A stretch of DNA of 64,000 nt, taken from the NCBI GenBank assembly GCA_022813625.1, contig JAKLMB010000007.1, positions 62,001 through 126,000 of the forward strand, written 5' to 3'. A program made the translations under genes and the position numbers. Source of the DNA: Aaosphaeria pasadenensis. Lineage: Eukaryota > Ascomycota > Dothideomycetes > Pleosporales. The notes beneath the pieces were generated by a model that had not been told where the DNA came from, searched no databases, and worked only from the letters and a program-made list of their open reading frames with translations. Shown piece by piece: positions 36,668 through 47,366 of this stretch; the first letter of the stretch is position 1, and each line of letters opens with the position of its first letter.

Positions 36668-37503
36668 CGCAGTTTCATTGTAATGATTTAGATGCCTAAT
36701 CGTATGAGTCTTTCGTTTCCTTCAATAAATATGACTCTGTTGATTTGCCTTGGTTGACTCAACCCATCATTCAAGACTGCGGTTTGGTATTCGGCCCACT
36801 GTAGAAGGCCTAGCAGAGCCTCGAAACGGCGCGGAGATGAGATGCCATTCCTATCCTTCGTTGGGTGGATACTATTCTGTTATGACCTTTCTGCACGTCC
36901 GAAAATGAGGATCATTAGAGAAAGACAAATCCCCCAAATCACCAAAGACAAGCTTCGTTATCCGCATCCCTCGTGGGAGAAGATCAATCTTGCTATTAGG
37001 TATCAGTAGTTTCGAGGAAGAAGTGTGTTTTTGATAGGGACTGTAAGATGTCGGTCATCAACAGATTCGAAAGTGACTAACCCTGACAATCATCCATTGC
37101 GACAACACTTTGGCGCTGGTGTCAGAGTCCATAAATGCGAGATCATCACCATGCGTGTCTTGAGAGGATCCGAATTATTTTCTCAATATGGCAGCCGACG
37201 TCATGTCTTTGACTTACTGTGTAAGGCAATCGTCCAAAAAGCATTTCCCCAGATCTTAGAGACCACGCTGTCTTAGCTGGATCGAAGGCTTTCGCATTCC
37301 AAAACCCTGAAAGGCGGGCTTTGATTCGTCGATGGAACGAATGCGAAGGTCTTGGCTACACTATTCCCTAGAAGCTCTAAGGCCTAACCAATGCGAACTC
37401 CCAGAATGGAGTGTTAGACGAGTGCGAGCGAGTGCGAAACATCAACATCAGAACCTGACGTTTACAGATAATGAACAAGGCTATGTTCAATTTCTTCAAT
37501 ATG

Positions 37504-37514
37504 TATATAAAAGG
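37504..37514 (+). promoter_or_regulatory. TATA box of the RTA1-like gene
   Basis: TATATAAAAGG matches the TATA consensus well and lies about 127-137 bases before the ATG at 37641 on the same strand. A strong TATA box in fungi usually marks an inducible promoter. Confidence 0.55.
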
Positions 37515-37640
37515 ATTTGGGCTCGGACACTGTTGTCCTAGTTCATACCAATTCAAATTCAGACTTCTTCATTACAACTAAAACTCTATCGAGAATACTC
37601 CCAGCACGCGCAGAACTATACACCTATTGATACCTTGACA

Positions 37641-38630
37641 ATGGCGAAAACATTCGATTTCGAAATGTACCGCTACACCCCCTCCCTCGCGGGGGCAATA
37701 GTAGGCATCATCATTTTCAGCATCCTTGCCGGCCTTCAATTCTGGCAATGGCTACGGTGCAGAAAGACAATTGTCATCTGGCTATTTGTTGGAGCAATTT
37801 GTAAGTTGCCTGCCCTTTTTCAGAGTTCAAAGTCCATTACTTGTGATATACTAACTTTCGAATTTTTCAGGCGAAATCGCTGGCTATGGTGCACGAATTG
37901 GGTCACACTACGACACCAAAGGCTGGGCCCCATTCATCATACAGGGAGTTCTACTCCTCGTCGGCCCATTGTTCTTCGCAGCCACCATCTATATGTTCCT
38001 AGCACGCACCATTCGCGTAGCTGGCGGTGAGGAGGTCTCCATAGTCAAGCCAAAATGGTGCACTCGAATCTTCGTTGGAGCAGATATCAGCACTCTCATC
38101 GTCCAGGGGTTGGGTAAGTTACTCACAATCCTTCATCGAGACCACAAGCTAACGGTTCAACAGGTGCTAGCATCATGGGAACCATGAAGTTGGCCCTCGC
38201 CATTGCGGGCGAGAAGATCGTAATCGCCGGTCTCGCACTCCAGGTCGCTACCTTCGTCTTCTTCGTCATCACTTCCGCCGACTTTCATATCCGCATGAAC
38301 AGGAAAAGCCGACAGATGAATGCCGTCGATGGCTCTGATGACTGGCGCAAGATGTTGCGTATCCTCTACATTACCAGCTCGCTCATCCTGTTCCGATGTA
38401 TCTTTCGTCTCATCGAATACGCTATGGGAAATGCCTCGTATCTTATGTCGCACGAATGGACTCTGTATACTTTCGATACAGTGCCTATGGCGTTGGTACT
38501 TGTACTGATGCTGGCCTTGAATCCAGCAAAGTATGTTCCCCAGGAAATTACGAAACAAAGGAGTCCGAGTAGCTCGGACGAGGAGCAATTGGGCGCTGTA
38601 CGAGACCAGTACCTTGGAGAGCGAAAGTAA
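37641..38630 (+). CDS. RTA1-like seven-helix membrane protein
   Basis: Three exons: 37641-37800, 37871-38113 and 38164-38630, 289 aa; introns of 70 and 50 nt with donors T|GTAAGT and G|GTAAGT. Seven hydrophobic helices and the RTA1 family pattern: YRYTPSLAGAI at the N-terminus, CEIAGYGARI after the first intron, GPLFFAATIYMFLARTI in helix 3, FVGADISTLIVQGLGASIMG around the second intron, and RCIFRLIEYAMG plus TLYTFDTVPMAL near the end. The family (Rta1, Rsb1, Rtm1) acts in the plasma membrane in sphingoid-base or lipid export and tolerance of membrane-active drugs such as 7-aminocholesterol. Which lipid this one handles is unknown. The C-terminal tail is cytosolic, Ser/Glu-rich. A TATA box precedes it, and an Upc2-like regulator lies just downstream. 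Confidence 0.9.
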
Positions 38631-39172
38631 AGTGGCAGTGTTGGCAACGATCGAACCCACGAGTCAACTTAGTTCACTCCTCTGATATTCTGAAGCGAAT
38701 ACCTCCTTTCTTTTTGTAAACGGCATTTAAAGATGGCGTAGCTATTGTGTTCCATAGATTGGTTTTCTTCTGTTATCCATAAAGATCAACAAGAAGTCAT
38801 GTCTGAATACCTGAGGCTGTAGAGTTGATCTAAATTTACTAAATAGTTCACAATCATGATCGCTAAAGATAGAAAGTGTGTACTGGCCAGACAAAGTCAT
38901 ATAAAGTGAGAGGACAACGTGCGATGTAGTTGATGCCGCATATCTTGATTGTGTTGCTATTGTAAATGTAAAATTACAGATCACACGCTGGAGTCATAAG
39001 CCTATTATGGGGAGGGCGAGGATTGTATGGTGAGAGATCCGCAAGTGGTGCAATGGAAGTCAAGTGTACATTATACTTGATAGACACATTGTTCCCATAA
39101 AGCTATTTTATGCAGCCCTGTCTGAGATTTTAGATTCCAAGATGGCTGAGTTGATATTAGAATTCCCATGAC
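38631..39172. other. intergenic between convergent genes
   Basis: No gene seen; contains the 3' ends of the RTA1-like gene (+) and the Zn2Cys6 regulator (-). Confidence 0.6.
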
Positions 39173-40772
39173 CTATCCCCCAAGGTCTGCGAATTCATCG
39201 ACCTCCCAAACACTACTAATCCCATGCTTCCAATCCACCCCGTCCCAATCCTCAAATATTCCTCGAGCAGCCGCCTCTTTCCCTCTAACTGCTTCCAACC
39301 TGACCATTCGATACGCCCCCTCTATAGCATCCATGAGTATCTTATTATTGCTCCGCATGATGAGATTGCTGATACTCTGTAGCGCCCTTGGTATCACGTC
39401 CTTGAACCACCAACCGGTGGGTAAGAGTTTGAAGAATGCCAGCCACCAGCCTACGACAACTAGGGTTCTCGGCTCCCTGTCGTTCACAAGAACTAGGAAT
39501 TCCTTCGTAAGAAAGGTGGGGAACGCAGAGACTCGGACATAGAGATCCGTGCTGAGGTGGTAATGGTATATGGTCAGGAACATGGGTGACAAGGCATGGA
39601 GTGCGCGGAGCAGAGTGCCCCGATGCAGATCTAGAGGTCCGGTATCTAGTGGTGTGGTAATGGAGTCTAGAAGAGCTGTGAGAGCTGGGGGTAAGAACAC
39701 AGAGTTACCGTGTGGTCGGGATGATGTGTCAGCAGACGACTCTCGTGAATATCTTGTCCTGAAAGCGAGGTTCGGAATGTCCATTGTTGGACTGGACGGT
39801 GTTTCGTACAATGTGGGATGATTGGGCGAGCTTGGTGAGTCTCCTCTGTATGAAGGGTGTGGATCCTGCATGTGCTTGCACTCTGTCGACAGGGTATCAG
39901 GTGGCGGGGGTAAGATACATAGTTCTCGTTTGAATAGAGGGAAAACATTGAGGTGTTCGAATCCAAAAGACCATTTCAATCCTGCAATTAATCTGATGCC
40001 CTGCGTAATATGCATCATGCTTGAGACCCAAGCTAGCATTTCCGCGTCGGTACATGGCAATGTGGGAGGAGGAACCATTACTTGAATGTACATAGATGCC
40101 AGTAGAACGGTCTCATAGTTGTCGTTCGTAATGTTTTGGAGGGATTTGTTGTAGGCTGAGAATGCCTTTTGGCGATAGACGTCGGCCAAGTGACGCTTCC
40201 TTGGAGATGGCACCAGGCTGTTTGAATGGCTCGCCGAGATGCTCAATATTGTATATAGAAGATGTGGATTGGATAGTGCAGCTTGAGGTGCCCATGTCTT
40301 CGTAAGGTACTCCACTATCGGCTCTTCTTTACGAACGGTCACAGTGGTCCAGGTGGTAGCCTGGTATTGATTCAACAGCTCTATTTCGTGACTTGCAAGC
40401 GTCCCAATCGCCGTCTGGGCAGCAGGCAGGAGGTTTAGGGATGATTCTGATCCCAAATAATTGAAATCCTCTATATCTATCTCTTCTGTATCTTGCGATA
40501 TTGGGTCACATGCTTCTACTGGCACTTCGCTGGTGTCTGAAGGGGACCTCTGACTGTTCGGGCTGCGCTGGTATATGCATTCGAAGTCCCGCTGCGCACA
40601 ATATGCGCAAGAAGGTAGGGCTTCATCGCACTAATACTGCTATGAGTAATCATGCTATTGGTCGATCAAAGGCGATGAATACCTTGACCTTCTTCCTCTT
40701 ACAGGTCGTGCAGCCTCCACGTGACTTCTTGTGAGGCCGCTTGCTAATGAATCCGGCCGTTCGTCGCGCCAT
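39173..40772 (-). CDS. Zn2Cys6 transcription factor, Upc2-like
   Basis: Two exons, 40772-40683 and 40630-39173, 515 aa; the 52-nt intron lies inside the zinc cluster. Splicing restores a perfect C-x2-C-x6-C-x6-C-x2-C-x6-C array at Cys 21, 24, 31, 38, 41 and 48, after a basic start (KRPHKKSRGGCTTCKRKKVK). The regulatory half resembles the fungal trans_2/Upc2 group: LNQYQATTWTTV, then HLLYTILSISASHSNSL, HLADVYRQKAFSAYNKSL and TVLLASMYIQVM. Upc2-type proteins sense sterol status and switch sterol uptake and synthesis genes; assignment to that subgroup is by pattern and is moderate. It is transcribed away from the delta-9 desaturase gene and towards the RTA1-like gene, so local control of lipid genes is a reasonable hypothesis. 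Confidence 0.85.
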
Positions 40773-42828
40773 GGCGACCGACCTGAGTTTTCACGACACG
40801 TTGATGGAATGATCGATAACAATCAAGTGTTGTTTGTGATGGTAATCTGGGGTGTAATCGAAGATGTGTAGGCGGCCGCTTGAGGCTGAGTGGAAGGATG
40901 CCCTATCGGCAGATACGACCTTAGACAGCTCGTTAAGCATTGATTGCGTCATGACATTTTGCTGCCTTGGATGCTCCACGTGGACCTCTCTTCGTGGAAC
41001 ATGAAAATAAAATAAAGAGAATCATCGAGAAATATAAAATAGGATCCTGAGTAGGATTTCTAGAACTTGTTAAGATTCTGATGTTGAAAGGGGCAATCGT
41101 TGCGAGTAGACATGCACTAAGTCTTTTTATCCACTTATCGGCCGTAAATGCTGATCTGTGGACCAACTGTTGCAACTCTAAAACATCTTATGTATTCATC
41201 GCAAAGCAGCAGACCTTAAAGTACCTTTGGTAGCTTAAGGTTAATTCGGCGAGGTATCGCCATTGATCGATATGACGATTCTCCCGTTTTATCATGGTCG
41301 GTGGTTTCTCGAAAGGATCCAGTGTTTGAAGTTTCAAAAAAAAATCACTCGAAGTATATGCCAATAACCAGCAATTATGTCTGACCAATGATTCAACAGA
41401 CAATATATGATAACAAGCTCGTCATATATCTGTCTTCTATTCAAGTTCGATCTTGACCCCTTTGACATTGGCAATGTTGAACTGCCTTGTTAACCTTCCT
41501 GCGTCCTTAATGCTTCGAAGATGATTCGACGCCGCGGCCCTCATCTTTTGTAGGAACACCTCTCTCGTTTGATGATGCCTAGCTCGTCGATTAGATGATA
41601 TACTTAGTACCAGCCAATGTGGTGGTGACCCGGTTCAAATAAAGTGGTACTCTATAGCCGTGTTATTAGTACCTAATGGCAAGAACAAGGTCATGTAGAA
41701 ATGCGTTGCTACACGATTGCACCAACACAATGAGATGCAGTCCCGGAGACTGGCACTTCTGCACCAGATGCATTGAATCCTCGGTGCAAGTGAAATTTTC
41801 AGGTGTGTCGGATCTGATCGTAGACATTGGTTTTGATATTGGTTTTCTTAGTTTTGACTGAATTGATATGTTTCGGGCCAGTTCTGATTCCGAGTATTCG
41901 CATTGGCCTGGAGAGTCTATAGAATGCTGTTTATTATCTCTTTCGTAACGTATTTCTACACATCCGTGGTCGAAATTGGGCAATGAGAGCTGCCGACAGC
42001 ATATTCGCGGACTTTTTTGATTGATTAATTGATATTCATGATCCTAGATTCGTTCGCAGACTCTGGAACGTACGGATTATGTTCATCAAAGGTAACCACC
42101 GCCCGGGACTTGGATGTCGTTCTCCGCGAGACTGTGACTGGATGGCGGTCCCATGTTAAGTTAACATTTTCTAGTTCATTCTCACTCCAGGACTTTCAAG
42201 CGAATTCGCCACCATCTCCGACTAAAGATTTACTTTTCAATGATGTGGGAGTTGATTGAGACAAAGGACACGAAATCGATGTTATGCTGAAGCCAAATCG
42301 GTATCTCAAGACAATGGCCAGCCTCGTTCATCACATATCGGAAGGATTGAAAAGATCCACACACCGCCGTTATGTTCCCATTATTGTCATGGCAAATTGT
42401 CTCGCCGTAGTGGTTCGATTGTAGACAGATATCGTTTGATCAAAATTCCGACCTCATGATTGGAGCGGCTACTACGTCTACGTGAACGCTTGACCACATT
42501 GGGTTAGGGTTGCGAAGGAAGTATCCCTTTCCACCCCTCGTGTTTTCCCAACGATGCCATCCAACAAAATGAGAATATGTGATTGAGGGCGTAGTGGAGT
42601 TGATTCGTAGTTTGATATCCCATATGGTAATCGTCGCGAAGTTCTAGCTTATGGTGGCGGGACCATAGTCGTCAGCAACTTTCATTATACTTACTTTGAT
42701 CCTTTATAACTTGTTCGATGCCCCATCTAATTGTATCGTTATTATCCTCACACTCCAGGTCTTTTGAGAGAATTATCAGGAATCATTCATTTGATACATC
42801 CTGATCACTACGATCTTTGATCGGCACA
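40773..42828. other. divergent intergenic region, regulator / desaturase
   Basis: About 2 kb without a recognisable gene; open frames are short and unlike proteins. It contains the promoters of the Zn2Cys6 gene (-) and the desaturase gene (+). It is more AT-rich than the flanking coding regions. Confidence 0.55.
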
Positions 42829-44436
42829 ATGGCACCAAAGACTGGCCATATCAGCGAGCAGCCAATTACCCTACGCAATTGGCCCCAACATATCAATTGG
42901 CTCAATGTAAGAACTTCGGATACCATAGCTACATACTGTACTGATTCTAGTGTATAGGTCACTTTCGTCGTTTTCCTTCCTTTGATCGGCTGCGTATCCG
43001 CACCTTATGTCGAGCTTACATTCCCAACCTTGGTCTGGGCACTTGCATACTACTTTTTCACCGGACTCAGTATCACGGCCGGTTATCATCGACTTTGGGC
43101 ACACAAGACATACTCTGTATGTATGAAGTCATGAGATAATGTTGGAATACTTTACTGACCAAACTTCACAGGCCAGCTTGCCTCTTCAGATATTCCTAGC
43201 CCTCTTCGGCGGTGGTGCTATCCAGGGTTCCATCCGAAAGTGGTCCAGAGAACATCGATCCCACCGTAAGCTCACCGTTGTCACTCCGCGAGGACATAGC
43301 TAAGTCAGAATGAATCAGATCGATACACAGACACGGATAAGGACCCCTACTCAGTCAAGAAGGGAATTGCCTACTCGCACATGGGTTGGATGGTAAGCAT
43401 CATTATTGCATTGTGAGTATCAAAACGCTAACAGTGATGATAGGTCTTGAAACAAGACCCGAAGCGAATTGGTCATAGTGACATTTCCGATCTTTCGGAA
43501 GACGCTCTCGTCAGATGGCAACACAAGCACTACTTCGCTGTCCTTCTCACTATGGGCTTGATACTTCCTACCCTAGTTGCTGGCCTTTGGGGAGACTTCG
43601 CAGGCGGCTTAATATATGCAGGTATTCTTCGAATCTTTGCCGTGCAGCAAGCGACCTTCTGTATCAATTCCCTGGCCCATTGGCTCGGCGACCAACCTTT
43701 CGACGACCGCGACTCGCCACGAGACAACTGGATCACAGCTTTGGTCACACTCGGTGAAGGATACCACAACTTCCATCATCAGTTCCCTGTCGATTACCGT
43801 ACGTACACTGCTGTTTAATATAAGTTCAATGTTCAGCAAGCTAACCCGGACATAGGAAACGCAATTGAATGGCATCAGTGGGATCCTACCAAATGGTGCA
43901 TCTACCTTTGGAGCAAAGTCGGACTCGCCTACAACCTGAAGCAGTTCCGAGCCAACGAGATCGAGAAGGGTCGTCTGCAACAACAGCAAAAGAAGGTGGA
44001 CCAAATGAGAGCGAGGCTCGACTGGGGTATCCCACTCAGCCAACTCCCTGTCCTCGAGTGTAAGTCAAATCCATATAATCATACATAGTTACCATCCTCT
44101 ATGGACCAATATGATTGCTAATACTGGCATCTAGGGGATGATTTCACCGACCGATGCGCCAAAGGAGAAGCTCTCATCGCCGTCGGAGGCGTCATCCACG
44201 ACCTCGCATCCTTCATCGACGAGCACCCCGGTGGAAAACGTCTCATCAAGGGAGCCATTGGAAAGGACGTCACAGCGGAGTTCAATGGAGGCGTCTACAA
44301 CCACTCCAACGCTGCACATAACTTGCTCTCCACCACACGCATTGGCGTCCTTCGTGGCGGCTGCGAGGTCGAAATCTGGAAGCGAAACTATGACTCTCGC
44401 AAACTTGGAGAGAGGCCTATGATGTTTGATATGTAA
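42829..44436 (+). CDS. OLE1: delta-9 acyl-CoA desaturase with C-terminal cytochrome b5 domain
   Basis: Seven exons: 42829-42906, 42958-43116, 43172-43265, 43319-43392, 43444-43798, 43856-44059 and 44135-44436, 421 aa; introns of 51-75 nt. The enzyme puts the first double bond into palmitoyl- and stearoyl-CoA in the ER membrane. All three histidine boxes are present: HRLWAH (~70), HRSHH (~107-111, split by intron 3) and GEGYHNFHHQFP (~240). The C-terminal cytochrome b5 domain has the heme-binding EHPGG motif (~350) and a second His in YNHSNAAHN. The N-terminus is shorter than in many Ole1 proteins and the gene is intron-rich. It could be a paralogue rather than the sole essential Ole1. Divergent from an Upc2-like regulator. 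Confidence 0.92.
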
Positions 44437-44614
44437 ATGATGTTTTTCTTCGTTAAAAGTTTCATTGTTCTCGTAATGGCATATGTAATGTACTATATAG
44501 ATCCACAAAAGTTGGGAATGACATGACAAAACTCACTTCACACTCCTCTATCAGCGCATATACCTTCACGATACTGCTGAGCCAAAGTATATACGACTTT
44601 GACATAATTCCTTC

Positions 44615-45034
44615 TCACATGACAACACAATCCGATCCACCAATACCCCCATCTCCTCCGCCTCCTCCGCTTCCTGCTCCGCCCCCCAATCCTCCCCCAG
44701 ATCCTCCTCCAGATCCCCCTCCCACAACTCCACCACCAAGACTATAACTATTACCACCGCCACCTCCACCACCACTTGTCACCCCATTATAAACCTCATA
44801 CCCCATACCCGCCCCCGCCAATCCCCCCTCTACCGCATCCATCTTGGAGTACTTCCCCTGCCCTTTCCCCTTCCCGCGCCGTGACCCCTTCCGACTGCAC
44901 TTCCCAAGACACCCGTGGTACCAAAGGGCGAGAAGCAATATGAGGAAGATGGCAACGCCAAAGCAGGCTGCGATGATGATGGTCTGGCGGGGCGTCGCTG
45001 GCTCTTTTGAGCGGGGGTGAAGAAGTTGCGGCAT
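44615..45034 (-). CDS. small single-pass membrane protein with Gly-rich tail
   Basis: 139 aa from ATG 45034. One clear membrane helix (residues ~17-39, IIIAACFGVAIFLILLLALW), then a Cys/Lys/Arg-rich cytosolic-looking stretch (CLGKCSRKGSRRGKGKGQGK), then a tail of Gly runs. The frame remains open for about 40 codons upstream of this ATG without another ATG, with Pro/Thr-rich content (TSNIRPYPTKPTKGCPADP), so a spliced N-terminal exon is possible. There is no recognised family. The Gly-rich tail comes from G-run DNA and could be partly fortuitous; the helix plus basic flank is the best argument that it is real. Confidence 0.45.
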   Translation of the reverse strand: MPQLLHPRSKEPATPRQTIIIAACFGVAIFLILLLALWYHGCLGKCSRKGSRRGKGKGQGKYSKMDAVEGGLAGAGMGYEVYNGVTSGGGGGGGNSYSLGGGVVGGGSGGGSGGGLGGGAGSGGGGGDGGIGGSDCVVM

Positions 45035-46083
45035 TGGATCTGCAGGACAGCCTTTTGTGGGTTTTGTGGGGTAAGGTCGGATGTTGGATGTCTGGAGATT
45101 TGAGGGTTTGGTTGAAGATGGTGGTAGTAGTTATGATGGTATTTCAAGCTTTGTTGTATTATGAGTCCATTCCCGAGTTGTGAGTTTTATTATCGTGGAA
45201 TTCTATTACTTGTAGTTGGAGGTAGGAAGTGGGTAGCAGAACAATACCCGGGATATAAAGACAAGAACACATGGGACATCCTTGGTTTTATCTAGATTTC
45301 ATGGGCTTCTCTCGATTTATTGTCTAGATCTATTGGATTTAATGGCGTTTTTGCGCACTGCTCCTGTTTGGGGAATCTTAACCGTGAGCTGAATGTGGTG
45401 GCTTGGTGCGTGTGCTCAGCCCTGGGCTTAGCCTCGCGTATGGCGATGACTGATGGAACCGACAGTGATTAATATGAGAATTGGGTGCCAGAATATGAGT
45501 TTAAAGGTACGGAGTATACAGGTAAGCTAATATAATCCTATAGTAGGGAATGCTAGCAGCTAACAGAAACAGACGCAGGAGGCAGAGCGCAGTATTAAAG
45601 GAGTCGGGTAATATACAGCCTGCAGTTTAGTTCAATTGCTTTGGATTATCTCTCAACGCCCGACGAGTCACTCAAAATCAGCTAGTTGAAATGGAAACCC
45701 CGTAAATCGTAAATGCTAACAATGATTCTACATACAGGGGTATATCCTGCCCTCTGAACTGTCCATGTATGCCCAGCGCCTGCCCGTACCATGCCCTCGC
45801 TTCCAGGAAAAAGAAAATGCAGCGCTAAGAAATCGACAGTGAAAGGCAAACAATGACGGGTATCTTTGAAGGAAAAAAGTAATGGGAGAGAAGCTTCATG
45901 AATCGAAAAGGGGAAACAAGACACTCGTCCTCCATAGAACCCCGTGATGGGCAGATTGCATCCTTGGAAACACCTTGAGTCTTGTTGGAGAAAATGGGCG
46001 TAGCAGGGCTACAAAAAGCTCGAAGGCCTCAGTCGTAACATAATGATGCATCAAGTCGTAGCTAGTTTCGAGAGTAGATGTCC
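45035..46083. other. intergenic
   Basis: No gene recognised. Contains one TACGGAGTA motif at 45508. The stretch next to 46084 is the 3' side of the Sec2-domain gene. Confidence 0.55.
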
Positions 46084-47216
46084 TTAGCTCTTCTGTTGCA
46101 GGGCTGTTGGGCCAGGTGTTGGTGCTGCCAACAGGGCCTTGACACGATCAATTCGGGAGACCGCTTTCTCCAGCCTCTCCAGCCTTGCCATCTTGTCCTT
46201 GTCCTTCTTTTCGAGTTGTTCAACTCGAGCTTCCAGTTTTGCTCTCGCCTTCCTCTCCGTAGCGACCATCTCGTTGGCCTGTGAGAACAGTTGGACGCTC
46301 AGCTCTTCAATTTCTGAATCAACCTTCTTCGCCCTCTCTTCCGCCTTCGCGCGCAGCGATCGTTCTTTCTCCAGTTGCTCGAGAAGTTCTGTATCTGCCA
46401 TAGGTGGAGGCGGTGTTGTGGGGGGCTGCAGTTGATTTTGTGCTGGAGAGCCTCGACGGCCGATAAGAAAGGAAAATCGCGATTGCTTCGCTGTCGTGGA
46501 ATTGGCTGTGGAAGGTCGGATATCGTCGTTTGAGGAAGCCCGATCAGCGGTAAGAGAATCGGAGGTGTTTGAGCGTAGAAGGCCCTGTTGTGCAGATCGC
46601 ATATTTCGAAGTTGGTCTTCATAGTCCGCACATTTGTCCACTGTTAAAGTTGTCAGTCAACCATGCCTTTCTTCATGACTTGTTCATATGTGCCCTCGCC
46701 ACGGACAAGTCTAGGCGCTTACATACCGGCTGCGGTGGCCTTCTCCTTCAGCATTTCAATCTGTGCCTCGAGATCTCGTATCCTTCTCTGCGCATCCTCC
46801 ACGCCTTGTTCTAATGATACTTGTGTTCCGCATTTTGGACAGTTATGGACCTTTGCGAGGTGCTTCGAGTGGTCTAAGGCTGGTGGGGTGGGCAGCGGTT
46901 GGGTCAAAGCAGCGGCCATGGCCACGGTGTTCGCCGGGCTATGGACGACGGTGAGGCTTTCTGGAGTTTGTTGGGGTCTTGACGATCGAGCAGGCCTGGG
47001 GCTAAGATATATCGCAGGTTGTCAAGGAATAGTTCGCGGGGCACGCGTTGGGGTATGTAACAGGTAGTGTGTAGGAATGCATTGTCACAATCAAGTTCGA
47101 GTGCCTTACTTCTGTCCTGCAGGGCAAAGGCTGGCGCGTGCTCGGTCCAAGTGGCCCGACCCCGTCAGGGGTCCATTGATCGACACAAGCGAGGGTGAAT
47201 AGCGCCCGTTGAACAT
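46084..47216 (-). CDS. Sec2-domain coiled-coil protein (Rab GEF-like)
   Basis: Three exons: 47216-47110, 47001-46727 and 46640-46084, 312 aa; introns of 108 and 86 nt. The N-terminal exon is inferred from a clean donor (AA|GTAAGG) and acceptor (CTTAG) that keep the frame. Residues ~90-93 form a lone CPKC pair, followed by coiled coil (VEDAQRRIRDLEAQIEMLKEKATAAVDKCADYEDQL with the second intron inside). The C-terminal half carries the Sec2 N-domain pattern: LEQLEKERSLRAKAEERAKK, then EIEELSVQLFSQANEMVA. In Sec2 and Rabin this parallel coiled coil catalyses GDP release from Sec4/Rab8 in exocytosis. The protein is much shorter than Sec2, so it is probably a paralogue. Its upstream region is only 150 bases before the beta-glucosidase stop. 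Confidence 0.75.
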
Positions 47217-47366
47217 CCACAGCAATACGAAGACGGTCCTTCTCTCGAACATCACGTGCAAAGCTTTGAAGAAAACAAACCACTATCATTACCTTCCATC
47301 TAATTATCAACTGATTAAGTATGCCTGAGATGACATCGTTGAGCTGAAATCACTGTCGCTGGATAG

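Larger units (their letters stand above)
36418..37640. other. divergent intergenic region of SEC61 and RTA1-like gene
   Basis: No gene seen in 1.2 kb. Holds the promoters of both flanking genes. Confidence 0.55.
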
